Positions 7,822 through 16,049 of a stretch of 64,000 bases of DNA are shown here, in pieces. The notes beneath the pieces were generated by a model, which saw only the letters and a list, made by a program, of their open reading frames with translations, made no database searches and was not told where the DNA came from. Position numbers and translations under genes: made by a program. The DNA comes from Pollutimonas sp. M17 (lineage in GTDB: Bacteria; Pseudomonadota; Gammaproteobacteria; Burkholderiales; Burkholderiaceae_B), in NCBI RefSeq assembly GCF_025836975.1, contig NZ_CP107548.1:434001-498000 (forward strand), read 5' to 3'. Position 1 is the stretch's first letter, and each line of letters starts with the position of its first letter.

Positions 7822-8595
7822 TCAAAGTCCGTTTCCAGCGATGAAATCAAGAATGAGTTCCGTAAACTCCACCGGTCGCTGAAAGGGGGCGAAATGCGCC
7901 GCTTGCTCCAGGATGGCATATTCCGACCGGGGGAGCAGTTCACGGGTTTGGCTGGCGACTGCAGGCGGCAACAGACGATCGTGACGGGCCGCCACCAAAA
8001 GCGTCGGGCAGGCGACGCGCTGCAAGGCCTGCGTGACGTCCAGTCCGGCGAAGCCGCGTGCGGATTGGGCATACGCCGCTGCATCCTGGCGTGAAAACCT
8101 GTCCATATAGTCGTCGTAGCGCTTGTCTTTCGGTTGCCGATGGAATGCATTGTCCACGGCATCGGGAAGGATGGCTTGCATTCCGCCCGCCTGGACCCGA
8201 GCTGCGCGATCTTCCAGCGCGGCGCCGGCCGCCGGCTCGATGCGGGGGCCAGGATTGGACAGTATCAACGCAGACGTGCGGCCGGGGTGCTGATCGGCAT
8301 ACGCCGTCGCGACCATGGAGCCGATGGCGCATCCGACCAGTATGACCCGGTCGATGTTCAGCGTGCTGCGCAATCGTTCAAGGTCGCCGACACATTCCTC
8401 GACCGAAACGGGGCCGATCGAACGCATCGACTCGCCCGCTGACCTCAGGTCGCATGCAATACAGGTCCTGTGAGGGCTCAGCAGGGCAATGCATTCATCC
8501 CAGAAATGCAGGTCGGCGCCCAGCGGATGAATGAAAAGCAGGGCGGGTTTGCCTGAATCGATTTTTTGAATCGTGTAGTTCAACAGTTCGCGCAT
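7822..8595 (-). CDS. alpha/beta hydrolase with cysteine in the nucleophile position
   Basis: A 257-residue alpha/beta-hydrolase-fold protein of the 3-oxoadipate enol-lactonase type. The oxyanion-side motif 'HPLGAD' and the acid (AARHD) and His (AAHFAP) of the triad are present. The nucleophile elbow reads VGCAIG, so Cys89 replaces the usual Ser. Dienelactone hydrolase has a Cys nucleophile, so activity on an enol-lactone or thioester is possible. It lies 12 bases downstream of a second hydrolase in the operon, with a normal GCSIG-free elbow there, implying two separate hydrolytic steps. Confidence 0.8.
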   Translation of the reverse strand: MRELLNYTIQKIDSGKPALLFIHPLGADLHFWDECIALLSPHRTCIACDLRSAGESMRSIGPVSVEECVGDLERLRSTLNIDRVILVGCAIGSMVATAYADQHPGRTSALILSNPGPRIEPAAGAALEDRAARVQAGGMQAILPDAVDNAFHRQPKDKRYDDYMDRFSRQDAAAYAQSARGFAGLDVTQALQRVACPTLLVAARHDRLLPPAVASQTRELLPRSEYAILEQAAHFAPFQRPVEFTELILDFIAGNGL

Positions 8596-8607
8596 GGATA
8601 TCGGCTT

Positions 8608-9426
8608 TTATTGAATGTGTCCGGTATTGCCGCCTGTCGGGCGCACAGGGTCCCAGTGCGCACGGAGAAATTCCAGGACGGTTGCGTTGAATGTATCGGG
8701 GGCCTCGATTTGCATCATGTGCGGCGCTCCGGCCAGCTTGACGTGTTGCGCGCCTGGAATGGCGCCGGCGAGTTGCTCGGTGGTCGCCAGAGGCGTCGCT
8801 GCATCATTTTCTCCAGCGATGACCAAGGCGGGAATCGCGATCTCGCCCAGCCTGGACATGGCGTCGAACTGGGCAATGGCATGCCAGGCGCAAGACCAAT
8901 TGTCCGCATTCGCGTGCTGCAGCGTATGGCGAATTTTTTCTACGGCCGGGTTTGCCTTGAAGGCCGGCGTGACCCAGCGCTCTATGGTTTCATCGACCAC
9001 GGCGCCCATTCCTTCGCGTTGGGCCTTCAGCCCTCGCTCGCGCAGCGCCAGACGGACCTGATCGGTGAATCCGCCGGCGCATCCGCACAGGATGAGTCCC
9101 GCAACGGCGTCGGGTTCGTCCAGCGCCAGTTTCTGCGCAAGCATTCCGCCAAACGAGAGTCCCAGGACAATGGGCTTGCCCGTGCAGTGGCGCCGGATGG
9201 CGGCTTGAATGTCTTTGACGTAGGTATCCAGCGTCGTTTCAGGATGGCAGGCCATGGATGAGCCATGGCCCCGCAGATCCAGTCCCAATGTCTTGTACGA
9301 CTGCGACGCTGCATCCATGACGCTGGTCATGAAGGTATGATCCAGGCCGACCGGATGGAGGATGACGAGCTCGGGTCCGCTTTCGCCCTGTATATGGCAA
9401 TGCAGCTCGTCAGCGTTCCGTGTCAT
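8608..9426 (-). CDS. alpha/beta hydrolase (enol-lactonase type)
   Basis: A 272-residue alpha/beta hydrolase starting at ATG 9426 with AAGGAA just upstream. An in-frame extension to 9540 would overlap the thiolase gene and has no site. It has a canonical elbow GLSFGG (Ser), an acid in AGENDAATP, and His in GAPHMM. The N-terminal 'LHPVGLDHTF' matches the oxyanion loop of the neighbouring Cys-type hydrolase, so the two may be old duplicates that diverged. The likely role is lactone, ester or C-C hydrolysis within the CoA-transferase/thiolase pathway; the substrate is unknown. Confidence 0.8.
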   Translation of the reverse strand: MTRNADELHCHIQGESGPELVILHPVGLDHTFMTSVMDAASQSYKTLGLDLRGHGSSMACHPETTLDTYVKDIQAAIRRHCTGKPIVLGLSFGGMLAQKLALDEPDAVAGLILCGCAGGFTDQVRLALRERGLKAQREGMGAVVDETIERWVTPAFKANPAVEKIRHTLQHANADNWSCAWHAIAQFDAMSRLGEIAIPALVIAGENDAATPLATTEQLAGAIPGAQHVKLAGAPHMMQIEAPDTFNATVLEFLRAHWDPVRPTGGNTGHIQ

Positions 9427-9472
9427 GTGTATTCCTTTTTTCAGTTGTGCAGCGTAAAGACATGGGGGTTCA

Positions 9473-10612
9473 CTAGACAGTGAATATATGGATTGCGCAG
9501 ACGCCATGGTCGAAGCCGCTGATGCCCCCGCCGGTCGCATGGGTCAGGCCGACCTTGGCGCCTTCCACCTGGCGTTTGCCGCAACGCCCTTGCAGCTGTC
9601 GCACCACTTCCACGACTTGGGCCGCCCCGGTCACGGCGACCGGATGCCCTTTGGACAGGAGGCCGCCGCTGGGGTTGACGGGGATTTTTCCGCCCAGTGA
9701 GGAATCGCCGCTTTCCAAGAGCCTGATGGCTTCGCCACGCTCGCAAAAGCCGAAGGCTTCGTAGTACATGAGTTCGGCGCTTGTGAAGGCGTCGTGCACT
9801 TCAGCCACGTCGACGTCTTCAGGACCGATGCCGGCTTCCTCGTAGGTCTGTTGCGCGCAGCGAACCGTGATATCGGGCGAGGTCATGTCGCGGAAGCCGC
9901 CTACGAATTCTCCGGACACGATGTGCGATGCGGCGACGCGGACGGGCTTGTCCGTGTACTTCCTGGCCAGCTCTTCGGCGCAGAGGATCAGCACGGCTGC
10001 GCCGTCGCCGGTCGGGCAGCATTGATACAAGGTGAAGGGATCGGCGATCATGCGCGAGCCGAGCACCTCTTCCACAGTGGTTTCGGCCTGCAATTGCGCA
10101 TCCGGATTCAGCGCGGCATGACGGCGGGACTTGACGACGACGCTTGCAAGTTGTTCTTTCGTCAGGCCGAACTCGTGCATGTAGCGGCGAGCCCGCATGG
10201 CGTACAGCGCCGGCATGACGAGGCCGTTGTTGACTTCCCAGTCTTCCTTCTCCAGCGGAATGGGACCGCCATTGAATTTCGTCAGTTTCTCGACGCCGAT
10301 CACCATGACGATGTCATGGCGCCCGCTGGCAATCGCCATTTGCCCAAGATTCAGGGCGGATGAACCGCTGGAGCATGCGTTTTCCACATTGATGATGGGA
10401 ATTCCCGCCATGCCCAGGCGTCCAAGTATGCGTTGTCCCGGCATGGGGCCGCCCAGGCCGGTGCCGCAGAACAGGGCGTCTATGTCTCCGGGCTGTATGC
10501 CCGCGTCGCTGATCGCCTGCTTGACGGCGGGCCAGCCCAGGTCGGCCAGTGCGATATCCGGATACTTGCCGAACTTGAGTAAACCGGTGCCAATGATGGA
10601 TACGTTGCGCAT
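9473..10612 (-). CDS. SCP2-type thiolase / acyl-CoA acetyltransferase-like protein
   Basis: A 379-residue thiolase-fold protein of the SCP2/lipid-transfer-type group. The acyl-accepting Cys80 (ENACSSGSSAL), 'EVHDAF' and 'KGHPVAVTG' histidines are present. The C-terminal CGG cysteine of classical degradative thiolases is replaced by ATGGG, as expected for this group. A DUF35 protein is encoded 23 bases upstream in the operon. Thiolase-DUF35 pairs are known to form complexes, and some related pairs (Ltp2-ChsH2 in steroid side-chain degradation) act as retro-aldolases, so thiolysis is not the only possible reaction. Confidence 0.85.
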   Translation of the reverse strand: MRNVSIIGTGLLKFGKYPDIALADLGWPAVKQAISDAGIQPGDIDALFCGTGLGGPMPGQRILGRLGMAGIPIINVENACSSGSSALNLGQMAIASGRHDIVMVIGVEKLTKFNGGPIPLEKEDWEVNNGLVMPALYAMRARRYMHEFGLTKEQLASVVVKSRRHAALNPDAQLQAETTVEEVLGSRMIADPFTLYQCCPTGDGAAVLILCAEELARKYTDKPVRVAASHIVSGEFVGGFRDMTSPDITVRCAQQTYEEAGIGPEDVDVAEVHDAFTSAELMYYEAFGFCERGEAIRLLESGDSSLGGKIPVNPSGGLLSKGHPVAVTGAAQVVEVVRQLQGRCGKRQVEGAKVGLTHATGGGISGFDHGVCAIHIFTV

Positions 10613-10635
10613 GATGGGTCTCCTATGACTGATTT

Positions 10636-11064
10636 TCAGGCGGCTGCCGGAACGAACTGGAAAAACGGCCGCGGTGCGCCTTCCTTGGTGAAGCCGACGT
10701 CGGCGGCTTCAAGGACGACGGGCATGTCGATGCGCAATTGCTCCGGATCGCCGCCTATGTGGGTAAAGACACGTACGTTCTCGGGGAGATCCACATACCC
10801 TATGACGTAGGGCGTAACCCAAGGCTTGGGTGCAGCGTGGACGACGGACCAGCTATATAAAGTGCCCTGGCGGGGAAGCACCTCGTCGCTCAGATCCTCG
10901 GATTGACATGAGGGGCAAATGCCGGTTTTGGGAAACAGCACGGTTTTGCAGTGGGTGCAACGCTGGCCGATCAGCGCCATGCCTTCCCGGCCCGTATGCA
11001 GAAATTCTTTCGATAGGCCCGGATTGGCCCCGGGAATCAGGGTAGGCGGATTCAATGCGGTCAT
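10636..11064 (-). CDS. DUF35 OB-fold/zinc-ribbon protein (thiolase partner)
   Basis: A 142-residue protein starting at ATG 11064 with AAGGAA upstream. It has an N-terminal helix, a rubredoxin-like zinc ribbon with two CxxC pairs (CTHC and CPSC) and a C-terminal OB fold with 'YSWSVVHAAP' and 'PYVIGYVDLPENVRVFT' (part). DUF35 proteins accompany SCP2-type thiolases and can channel acyl-CoA or form the aldolase complex. Direct adjacency to the thiolase gene supports a physical complex here. Confidence 0.85.
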   Translation of the reverse strand: MTALNPPTLIPGANPGLSKEFLHTGREGMALIGQRCTHCKTVLFPKTGICPSCQSEDLSDEVLPRQGTLYSWSVVHAAPKPWVTPYVIGYVDLPENVRVFTHIGGDPEQLRIDMPVVLEAADVGFTKEGAPRPFFQFVPAAA

Positions 11065-11091
11065 TTTCAGTTCCTTGTAGTACTGGAAAGA

Positions 11092-11112
11092 TCCGTGGAC
11101 ATCGTCCACGGA
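11092..11112. other. intercistronic hairpin, 9-bp perfect stem
   Basis: TCCGTGGAC (11092-11100) pairs with 11104-11112 around a 3-base loop, in the 79-base gap between the CoA-transferase and DUF35 genes. There is no T run, so it is more likely an mRNA-processing or stability element than a terminator. Confidence 0.4.
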
Positions 11113-11143
11113 AAGTCAAATGCAAACATCCAATCGGACAGCC

Positions 11144-12382
11144 TCAAGCGACCAGACGATGCTCGATTAACGAAGTGATTTTTTGTTCCGAATAGCCGAT
11201 CTCGCGCAGTATTTCCTTGGTGTGCTGCCCGAGCAGGGGCGGGCTCTTGATCGGCGCGGTGGGCGATCTGGACATCTTGATCGGATTGCCCAGCACTTCG
11301 ATGTCGCCGCCAAGTTCGTGCTCGAACTTTTGCACCATTTCCCGGTGGCGAACCTGAGGGTCCCGCAATGCTTCGGCGACGGTATTGACCGGCGCGCAGG
11401 GGACGCCTTTTTCGTTCAGGCGCTCCAGCCATTCGGCGCTGGACCGCTTCAGGAATGCGTCATTCAGGATGGGCACCAGCTCGGCTCTATGGGTGTGGCG
11501 CAGCTCGTTGGTCAGGAATTTTTCATCCTTGGGCAAATAATCCAGATCGAGTATCTCGCACAGGGCAATCCACATCTTTTCCGTGTTGGCGCAAATCAGG
11601 ACGTCGCGTCCATCTTTTGCCTGGAACGAGGCATAGGTCGGAATCGAGGCATGGGCTCTTCCCTGGCCGCCGGGGATCTCGCCGGAAAACAGGTGATAGA
11701 CCCCCTGGTACGAAAGCATCGATACCTGAACGTCGAGCATTGAAATATCGATGGCCTGGCCTATGCCTGATTTCTCGCGTTCGCGCAGGGCAGCCAGGAT
11801 GCCGATGACGGCATGCAGGCCTGCGCAGATATCGCCGATGGGGACTCCCGCCCTGACGGCGCGCTGGCCGGGCTCGCCCGTCAGGCTCATGCCGCCTGAA
11901 ATGGCCTGTACGATCATGTCGTAGGCCGGCCTGTTCGCATAAGGACCGTCTTGGCCAAACCCTGAAATCGAACAGCAGATGATGGAGGGGTTCAGTGCGG
12001 AAAGCGTTTCATAATCGGCGCCCAGCTTTTTGATGACGCCGGGACGGAAATTGTCGATGACCACGTCCGCGGAGCGGACCAGATCGTAGAAGATCTCCCG
12101 GCCTTCGGCTTGGCGAAGGTCGATGGACATGCCGCGCTTCGACCGATTGGTACTTAGAAAGTAAAGACTTTCGCCTTTGTGAAAGTGCGGCGGCAGCAAG
12201 CGCGTGGAATCGCCGTGCTCCGGCTCGATCTTGATGATGTCCGCGCCCAGATCCGCAAGCTGTTGGGTGCCGAACGGGCCGGCCAGAAACATCGATAGAT
12301 CGATCACCCTGATGCCGTTCAAGGCCGATGGGGCTTGCGCAACTGCTGTATGGACGGGGTGCGCTGTCTTGAGGCTGTTCAC
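11144..12382 (-). CDS. family III CoA-transferase (CaiB/BaiF/Frc), GTG start
   Basis: A 412-residue CoA-transferase, first gene of the minus-strand operon. GTG at 12382 is preferred because a GGA-rich site lies about seven bases upstream; the longer frame to 12484 would cross the putative operator. Family features include the nucleotide-binding 'LADLGADIIKIE' segment, the catalytic Asp155 in RPAYDMIVQA, and the C-terminal 'LLGQHTKEIL'. It is about the same length as, but clearly divergent from, the CoA-transferase at 3260, so the two probably act on different acids or steps. It is divergent from a GntR regulator. Confidence 0.88.
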   Translation of the reverse strand: MNSLKTAHPVHTAVAQAPSALNGIRVIDLSMFLAGPFGTQQLADLGADIIKIEPEHGDSTRLLPPHFHKGESLYFLSTNRSKRGMSIDLRQAEGREIFYDLVRSADVVIDNFRPGVIKKLGADYETLSALNPSIICCSISGFGQDGPYANRPAYDMIVQAISGGMSLTGEPGQRAVRAGVPIGDICAGLHAVIGILAALREREKSGIGQAIDISMLDVQVSMLSYQGVYHLFSGEIPGGQGRAHASIPTYASFQAKDGRDVLICANTEKMWIALCEILDLDYLPKDEKFLTNELRHTHRAELVPILNDAFLKRSSAEWLERLNEKGVPCAPVNTVAEALRDPQVRHREMVQKFEHELGGDIEVLGNPIKMSRSPTAPIKSPPLLGQHTKEILREIGYSEQKITSLIEHRLVA

Positions 12383-12594
12383 TTCTCTCTTTCCTTGGAG
12401 GTTTTGGACGCCGGCCGGGTCGGAACGCAAGTGAGAACAGCATGCCTCTTTCCCTACGTGTCGACACATGGAGCGTATATCCATTAATTATGGAAAATTA
12501 TGGCATATAATAATTAAAATGTCGACACTTTGAAATTGGCTATCCGAGCCTGACTTAGTTACCATTAGAAATTTACGCAAGCAGGCACACGTCC
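12383..12594. promoter_or_regulatory. divergent promoter region with two TGTCGACA operators
   Basis: The 212-base region between the minus-strand CoA-transferase operon and the GntR gene contains TGTCGACA at 12459-12466 (within the 10-bp palindrome GTGTCGACAC) and again at 12520-12527, 61 bp apart. The GTCGAC core fits the FadR-subfamily GntR consensus. An AT-rich core with TATAAT (12506-12511) lies between them. Autoregulation by the adjacent GntR protein and joint control of the operon are likely. Confidence 0.6.
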
Positions 12595-13362
12595 ATGGAT
12601 CGAACAGATAAAGCACAATTGCCAGGCGCTATGGCGGACAGTCGAAATGGCCCCGCAGGTCTCTCTTACGGTGCGGGCGCGACGCTCAGGCGCCTGTTGA
12701 CCATGGACGAAGATCACGACTCCCTGGTCGTGACGATTGCCTATGAACTTGGGCTGGACATCATTGCAGGGCGCCTCAAGCCCGGGGCCGACCTGAATTC
12801 CGTGCATATTGCCAAGCGTTTTCAAACCAGCCGGACGCCTGCCCGGGAGGCTTTGGCAATGCTTGAAAAGCAGGGTCTGGTCGAGATTCCTCCACGGCGG
12901 CGGGCGCGCGTTCAAAGCCTTAGCCTGGATAGGATCCGCCACATATACGAGGTGCGTGCCGCATTGCATGCCCTGGTGGCCGAGCTCGTGGCCAAAACGG
13001 CCAGCGATGCCGAGATCGCCCTACTCAGAGAGAAGCTCCAGGCGATGCAGGCTGCTGTCGAAAGCGGTGATGCATACAGCTATTTCGATGCCAATATGGC
13101 TTTTCACGAGGCCGCTACCGAGATTTGCGGCAATCCCATGCTGCAACGGATGATGGATTCCTTTGCGCTGACGACCTTGCGATTGCGCTATCGGACGTTG
13201 TCGCAGATGGACCGGATCAAGCGGTCTGTCGAAGATCATTCGGTTCTGCTCCGGGCCTTTGAAAGCCGCGATCCGACGCTTGCCGCGGCGATCACCCGTG
13301 CGAACATTCTCAGCGCGTTGAAGCTTCTGGAGGCGAGCCAGCGTACCGAGGGGCAATACTAG
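12595..13362 (+). CDS. GntR-family transcriptional regulator (FCD domain)
   Basis: A 255-residue regulator with a winged-helix domain around residues 40-105 (including 'FQTSRTPAREALAMLEKQGL') and an all-helical FCD ligand domain from about 112, with the metal-site-type 'FDANMAFHEAA'. The N-terminal 35 residues are an unusual extension; ATG 12703 would give a conventional FadR-type start. It is divergent from the CoA-transferase operon across a region with two TGTCGACA palindromes, its most likely operators. It probably senses an acid or acyl-CoA of the pathway. Confidence 0.88.
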   Translation: MDRTDKAQLPGAMADSRNGPAGLSYGAGATLRRLLTMDEDHDSLVVTIAYELGLDIIAGRLKPGADLNSVHIAKRFQTSRTPAREALAMLEKQGLVEIPPRRRARVQSLSLDRIRHIYEVRAALHALVAELVAKTASDAEIALLREKLQAMQAAVESGDAYSYFDANMAFHEAATEICGNPMLQRMMDSFALTTLRLRYRTLSQMDRIKRSVEDHSVLLRAFESRDPTLAAAITRANILSALKLLEASQRTEGQY

Positions 13363-13440
13363 GCATTTGATGCGCGGGGGCAATCCAGAAGGGCAAGTGT
13401 CGGCACCCATACCAGCAACAGGTTTACTTTGAACGGGATT

Positions 13441-14481
13441 ATGAACATGCAAGACACGTCTCCCAAGCAGTATGCACATCCTGTCGTCCGGCAAGAATGG
13501 CTGGATCTGCATACCGAGCCCATCCTGGAGCCGGACCTGCCCATTGTCGATGCGCATCATCATCTTTGGTCGCGCCCCCATGGAACCTACGAATTGCCGG
13601 AGCTGCGCCAGGACCTGGGCAGCGGCCACAACGTCGTCGCTACCATCTATATAGAGTGCGGATCGCGCTACCGTACGGACGGCCCGGAGGCATTGCGGCC
13701 GGTGGGGGAAACCGAGTTTGCAGCGGGCATCGCCGCCGAGCACGCGCAAGCGGGGCGCCAGGGGAGCCGGATATGCGCAGGAATTATCGGCTACGCCGAC
13801 CTGTTGCAAGGGGGGGATGTCGGCCAGGCGCTGGACGCGCATATCGCCGCGGGCAAGGGACACTTCAAGGGCATCAGAAACATCTCTGCCTGGCACGCTG
13901 ATCCGGCCGCGCGAGGCTCCCTGGCTATGCCTCCGCCGGATTTGCTGCTGGACCGTTCATTTCAAGAAGGCTTCGCGTGCCTGGGGCAGCGCGGACTGGT
14001 GTTCGATGCGTGGCTGTATCACACGCAATTGCAGGACCTGTTTCAACTGGCGTCTGCGTTTCCGGAAACGACGATCGTCCTGAACCATATAGGCGGGCCG
14101 ATAGGCATAGGCCCCTACGAGAACCGGCGGCAAGAGGTCTTTGCCGAATGGCGGGCCGGGATGCGCAAACTGGCGGCCCTTCCGAACATGCATATGAAGC
14201 TGGGCGGGTTCGGCATGCGTCTATTCGGGTTCGGCTTTCATGAACGCGCAACGCCGCCCGATTCAAATCAGCTTGCCCGGTCTTGGCGGCCCTACGTAGA
14301 GGCGGTGATAGAAGCATTCGGTGCCGACCGCTGCATGTTCGAGAGCAACTTCCCGGTCGATAAAGCCATGCATAGCTATGCGACGACGTGGAACGCCTTC
14401 AAGCGCTTGTCCGCCAATTATTGCCAGGCCGAGAAAACCGCACTCTTTTCAGGAACCGCCTCGCGGGTCTATAAACTGTAG
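13441..14481 (+). CDS. amidohydrolase family protein (LigI/lactonase-like)
   Basis: About 346 residues; ATG at 13441 or 13447 may be used, with GGGA just upstream, and a TTG at 13429 is less likely. It is an Amidohydro_2 TIM-barrel hydrolase. The metal motif HHH follows 'LPIVDA' near residue 35. Later features include 'HFKGIRN', 'IVLNHIGGP' and 'MFESNFPVDK', all typical of the group that includes 2-pyrone-4,6-dicarboxylate lactonase and sugar lactonases. It follows the GntR gene by about 80 bases and probably belongs to the same regulon. The substrate is not evident. Confidence 0.8.
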   Translation: MNMQDTSPKQYAHPVVRQEWLDLHTEPILEPDLPIVDAHHHLWSRPHGTYELPELRQDLGSGHNVVATIYIECGSRYRTDGPEALRPVGETEFAAGIAAEHAQAGRQGSRICAGIIGYADLLQGGDVGQALDAHIAAGKGHFKGIRNISAWHADPAARGSLAMPPPDLLLDRSFQEGFACLGQRGLVFDAWLYHTQLQDLFQLASAFPETTIVLNHIGGPIGIGPYENRRQEVFAEWRAGMRKLAALPNMHMKLGGFGMRLFGFGFHERATPPDSNQLARSWRPYVEAVIEAFGADRCMFESNFPVDKAMHSYATTWNAFKRLSANYCQAEKTALFSGTASRVYKL

Positions 14482-14785
14482 CAGCCTGTAGCGCAGTTTC
14501 TCGTCGGAACCGCCCTCTCTCGTCAACCCCTGGTGGAGCATCATGGATCCATTTCGATGCTGCCCGCGCCCCTAGGGTAAGCACTGATCCTTGATGTCCC
14601 ATATAGACATCGAGCCGTCCTCTATTGATCTATGAGAAAGGGCAAGGGGCTTCTATGATTCGGCTGATCAATCGATCCATTACAAGTGCCGTCGAGCGCC
14701 AGCCACAAAGCTCCCTATGATTTCATGGAAATCCTGTGGGAAAGCGAATCGACGCCGATCACGAACTACCCCCAGGAGACACGCG
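14482..14785. other. intergenic region upstream of the ABC importer
   Basis: A 304-base gap between the amidohydrolase and the substrate-binding-protein gene. TTGATC at 14625 and TATGAT at 14654 are promoter-like but too far apart (23 bases) to be convincing. I see no gene, strong terminator or operator palindrome here. Confidence 0.4.
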
Positions 14786-16030
14786 ATGAAATTGCATCAG
14801 ACTCTGAGTTTCACCTTGGCCCCAAGCCTGCTGCTGGCGTCCACGCTGACGGTGGCGGCGCCGGTCAAGATTGCCATACTGGAAACGCTGTCAGGCCCTC
14901 AGGCCTCCACAGGGTTGACCTATCGCGCCGCCGCGCGCTATGCCGTGGACAAGATGAACGCGGCCGGCGGATGGAACGGCGAAGAGGTCCAGCTTCTTGA
15001 ATACGACAACCAGGGCGGCCCAGCCGGCGCCGCCGACAAGCTGAAAGCGGCGATTGCCGACGGCGTGCAGATCGTCGTCCAGGGCGCCTCTTCCGCGATC
15101 GGCGGACAGATCACCGAGGACGTGCGCAAGCATAATCTGCGCAATCCCGGAAAAGAACTCATCTACCTGAACGTCGGCGCCGAAGCCCTGGAACTGACCG
15201 GAAACAAGTGCCAGTTCTATCACTTCCGCGTCGCCGGCAATGCGCAAGTGCGCACCAAGGCGCTGGTCGCCGGCATGAAGCAGGCCAATGCGCTGGGAAC
15301 ACGAGTCTATTCCATAAACCAGAATTATTCCTGGGGCCAGGACATGGAGCAGGCGATCGTGGATAACGCAGCCCCTGGCGGTTACCAGGTCGTGGAAAAG
15401 ACGCTGCACGACGTCAACAAAGTGCAGGATTTTGCGCCCTATGTGAACAAGATCGCCGCCAGCAAGGCGGACACCGTGATGACGGGGAACTGGTCCAATG
15501 ACTTGCTGCTATTGATGAAAGCCACCAAGGCCGCCGGCCTGAAGGCGCGATTCGGCACCGTATACCTGGACCAGCCGGGCAATATCGCCAACGCGGGCGA
15601 CCTCGCACTGGGCCACTTCGTGGTGCAGGCATTCAACCCGGAAGCCGCCGGCGACGCGGGCGAAGCATTCGTCAAGGACTACAACGCCAAGATGGGCCAT
15701 CCGCCCACCTTCATCGAGCCGCAAACCGTGTTCGGCTTGATGATGGTTGCCGACGCCATGGGACGGGTCAAGCCCGAGGACGGCAAGCTCAACGTCAACA
15801 AGCTTGCCTACGAGCTTGAAAAGACGTCTATCGATACCCCCATGGGGAAAACAAGCATGCGGGCCGACGATCATCAGGCATTGATGCCCATGGTGGTGTC
15901 CATGGCTTCGAAAGACGCCGCATACAAGGCGGACGGCACCGACCTGGGATTCAAGCCCGTGAAGAAATTCAGCGCTGACGAAGCCGCCACACCGGCGCAG
16001 GCAACGTGCAAGATGAAGCGCCCGAGCTAG
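14786..16030 (+). CDS. branched-chain-amino-acid-type ABC transporter, periplasmic binding protein
   Basis: A 414-residue type I periplasmic binding protein (LivK/HAAT family). It starts at ATG 14786 with AGGAG about seven bases upstream. A signal peptide ends near residue 23 (TVAAPVK follows). The mature start 'VKIAILETLSGPQASTG' and 'YRAAARYAVDKMNAAGG' are characteristic. It is first in a complete LivKHMGF-type operon. Given the BKACE and dehydrogenase genes downstream, the ligand may be a carboxylic or hydroxy acid rather than an amino acid. Confidence 0.9.
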   Translation: MKLHQTLSFTLAPSLLLASTLTVAAPVKIAILETLSGPQASTGLTYRAAARYAVDKMNAAGGWNGEEVQLLEYDNQGGPAGAADKLKAAIADGVQIVVQGASSAIGGQITEDVRKHNLRNPGKELIYLNVGAEALELTGNKCQFYHFRVAGNAQVRTKALVAGMKQANALGTRVYSINQNYSWGQDMEQAIVDNAAPGGYQVVEKTLHDVNKVQDFAPYVNKIAASKADTVMTGNWSNDLLLLMKATKAAGLKARFGTVYLDQPGNIANAGDLALGHFVVQAFNPEAAGDAGEAFVKDYNAKMGHPPTFIEPQTVFGLMMVADAMGRVKPEDGKLNVNKLAYELEKTSIDTPMGKTSMRADDHQALMPMVVSMASKDAAYKADGTDLGFKPVKKFSADEAATPAQATCKMKRPS

Positions 16031-16049
16031 CGCAATAGTCGGAGTTGCT

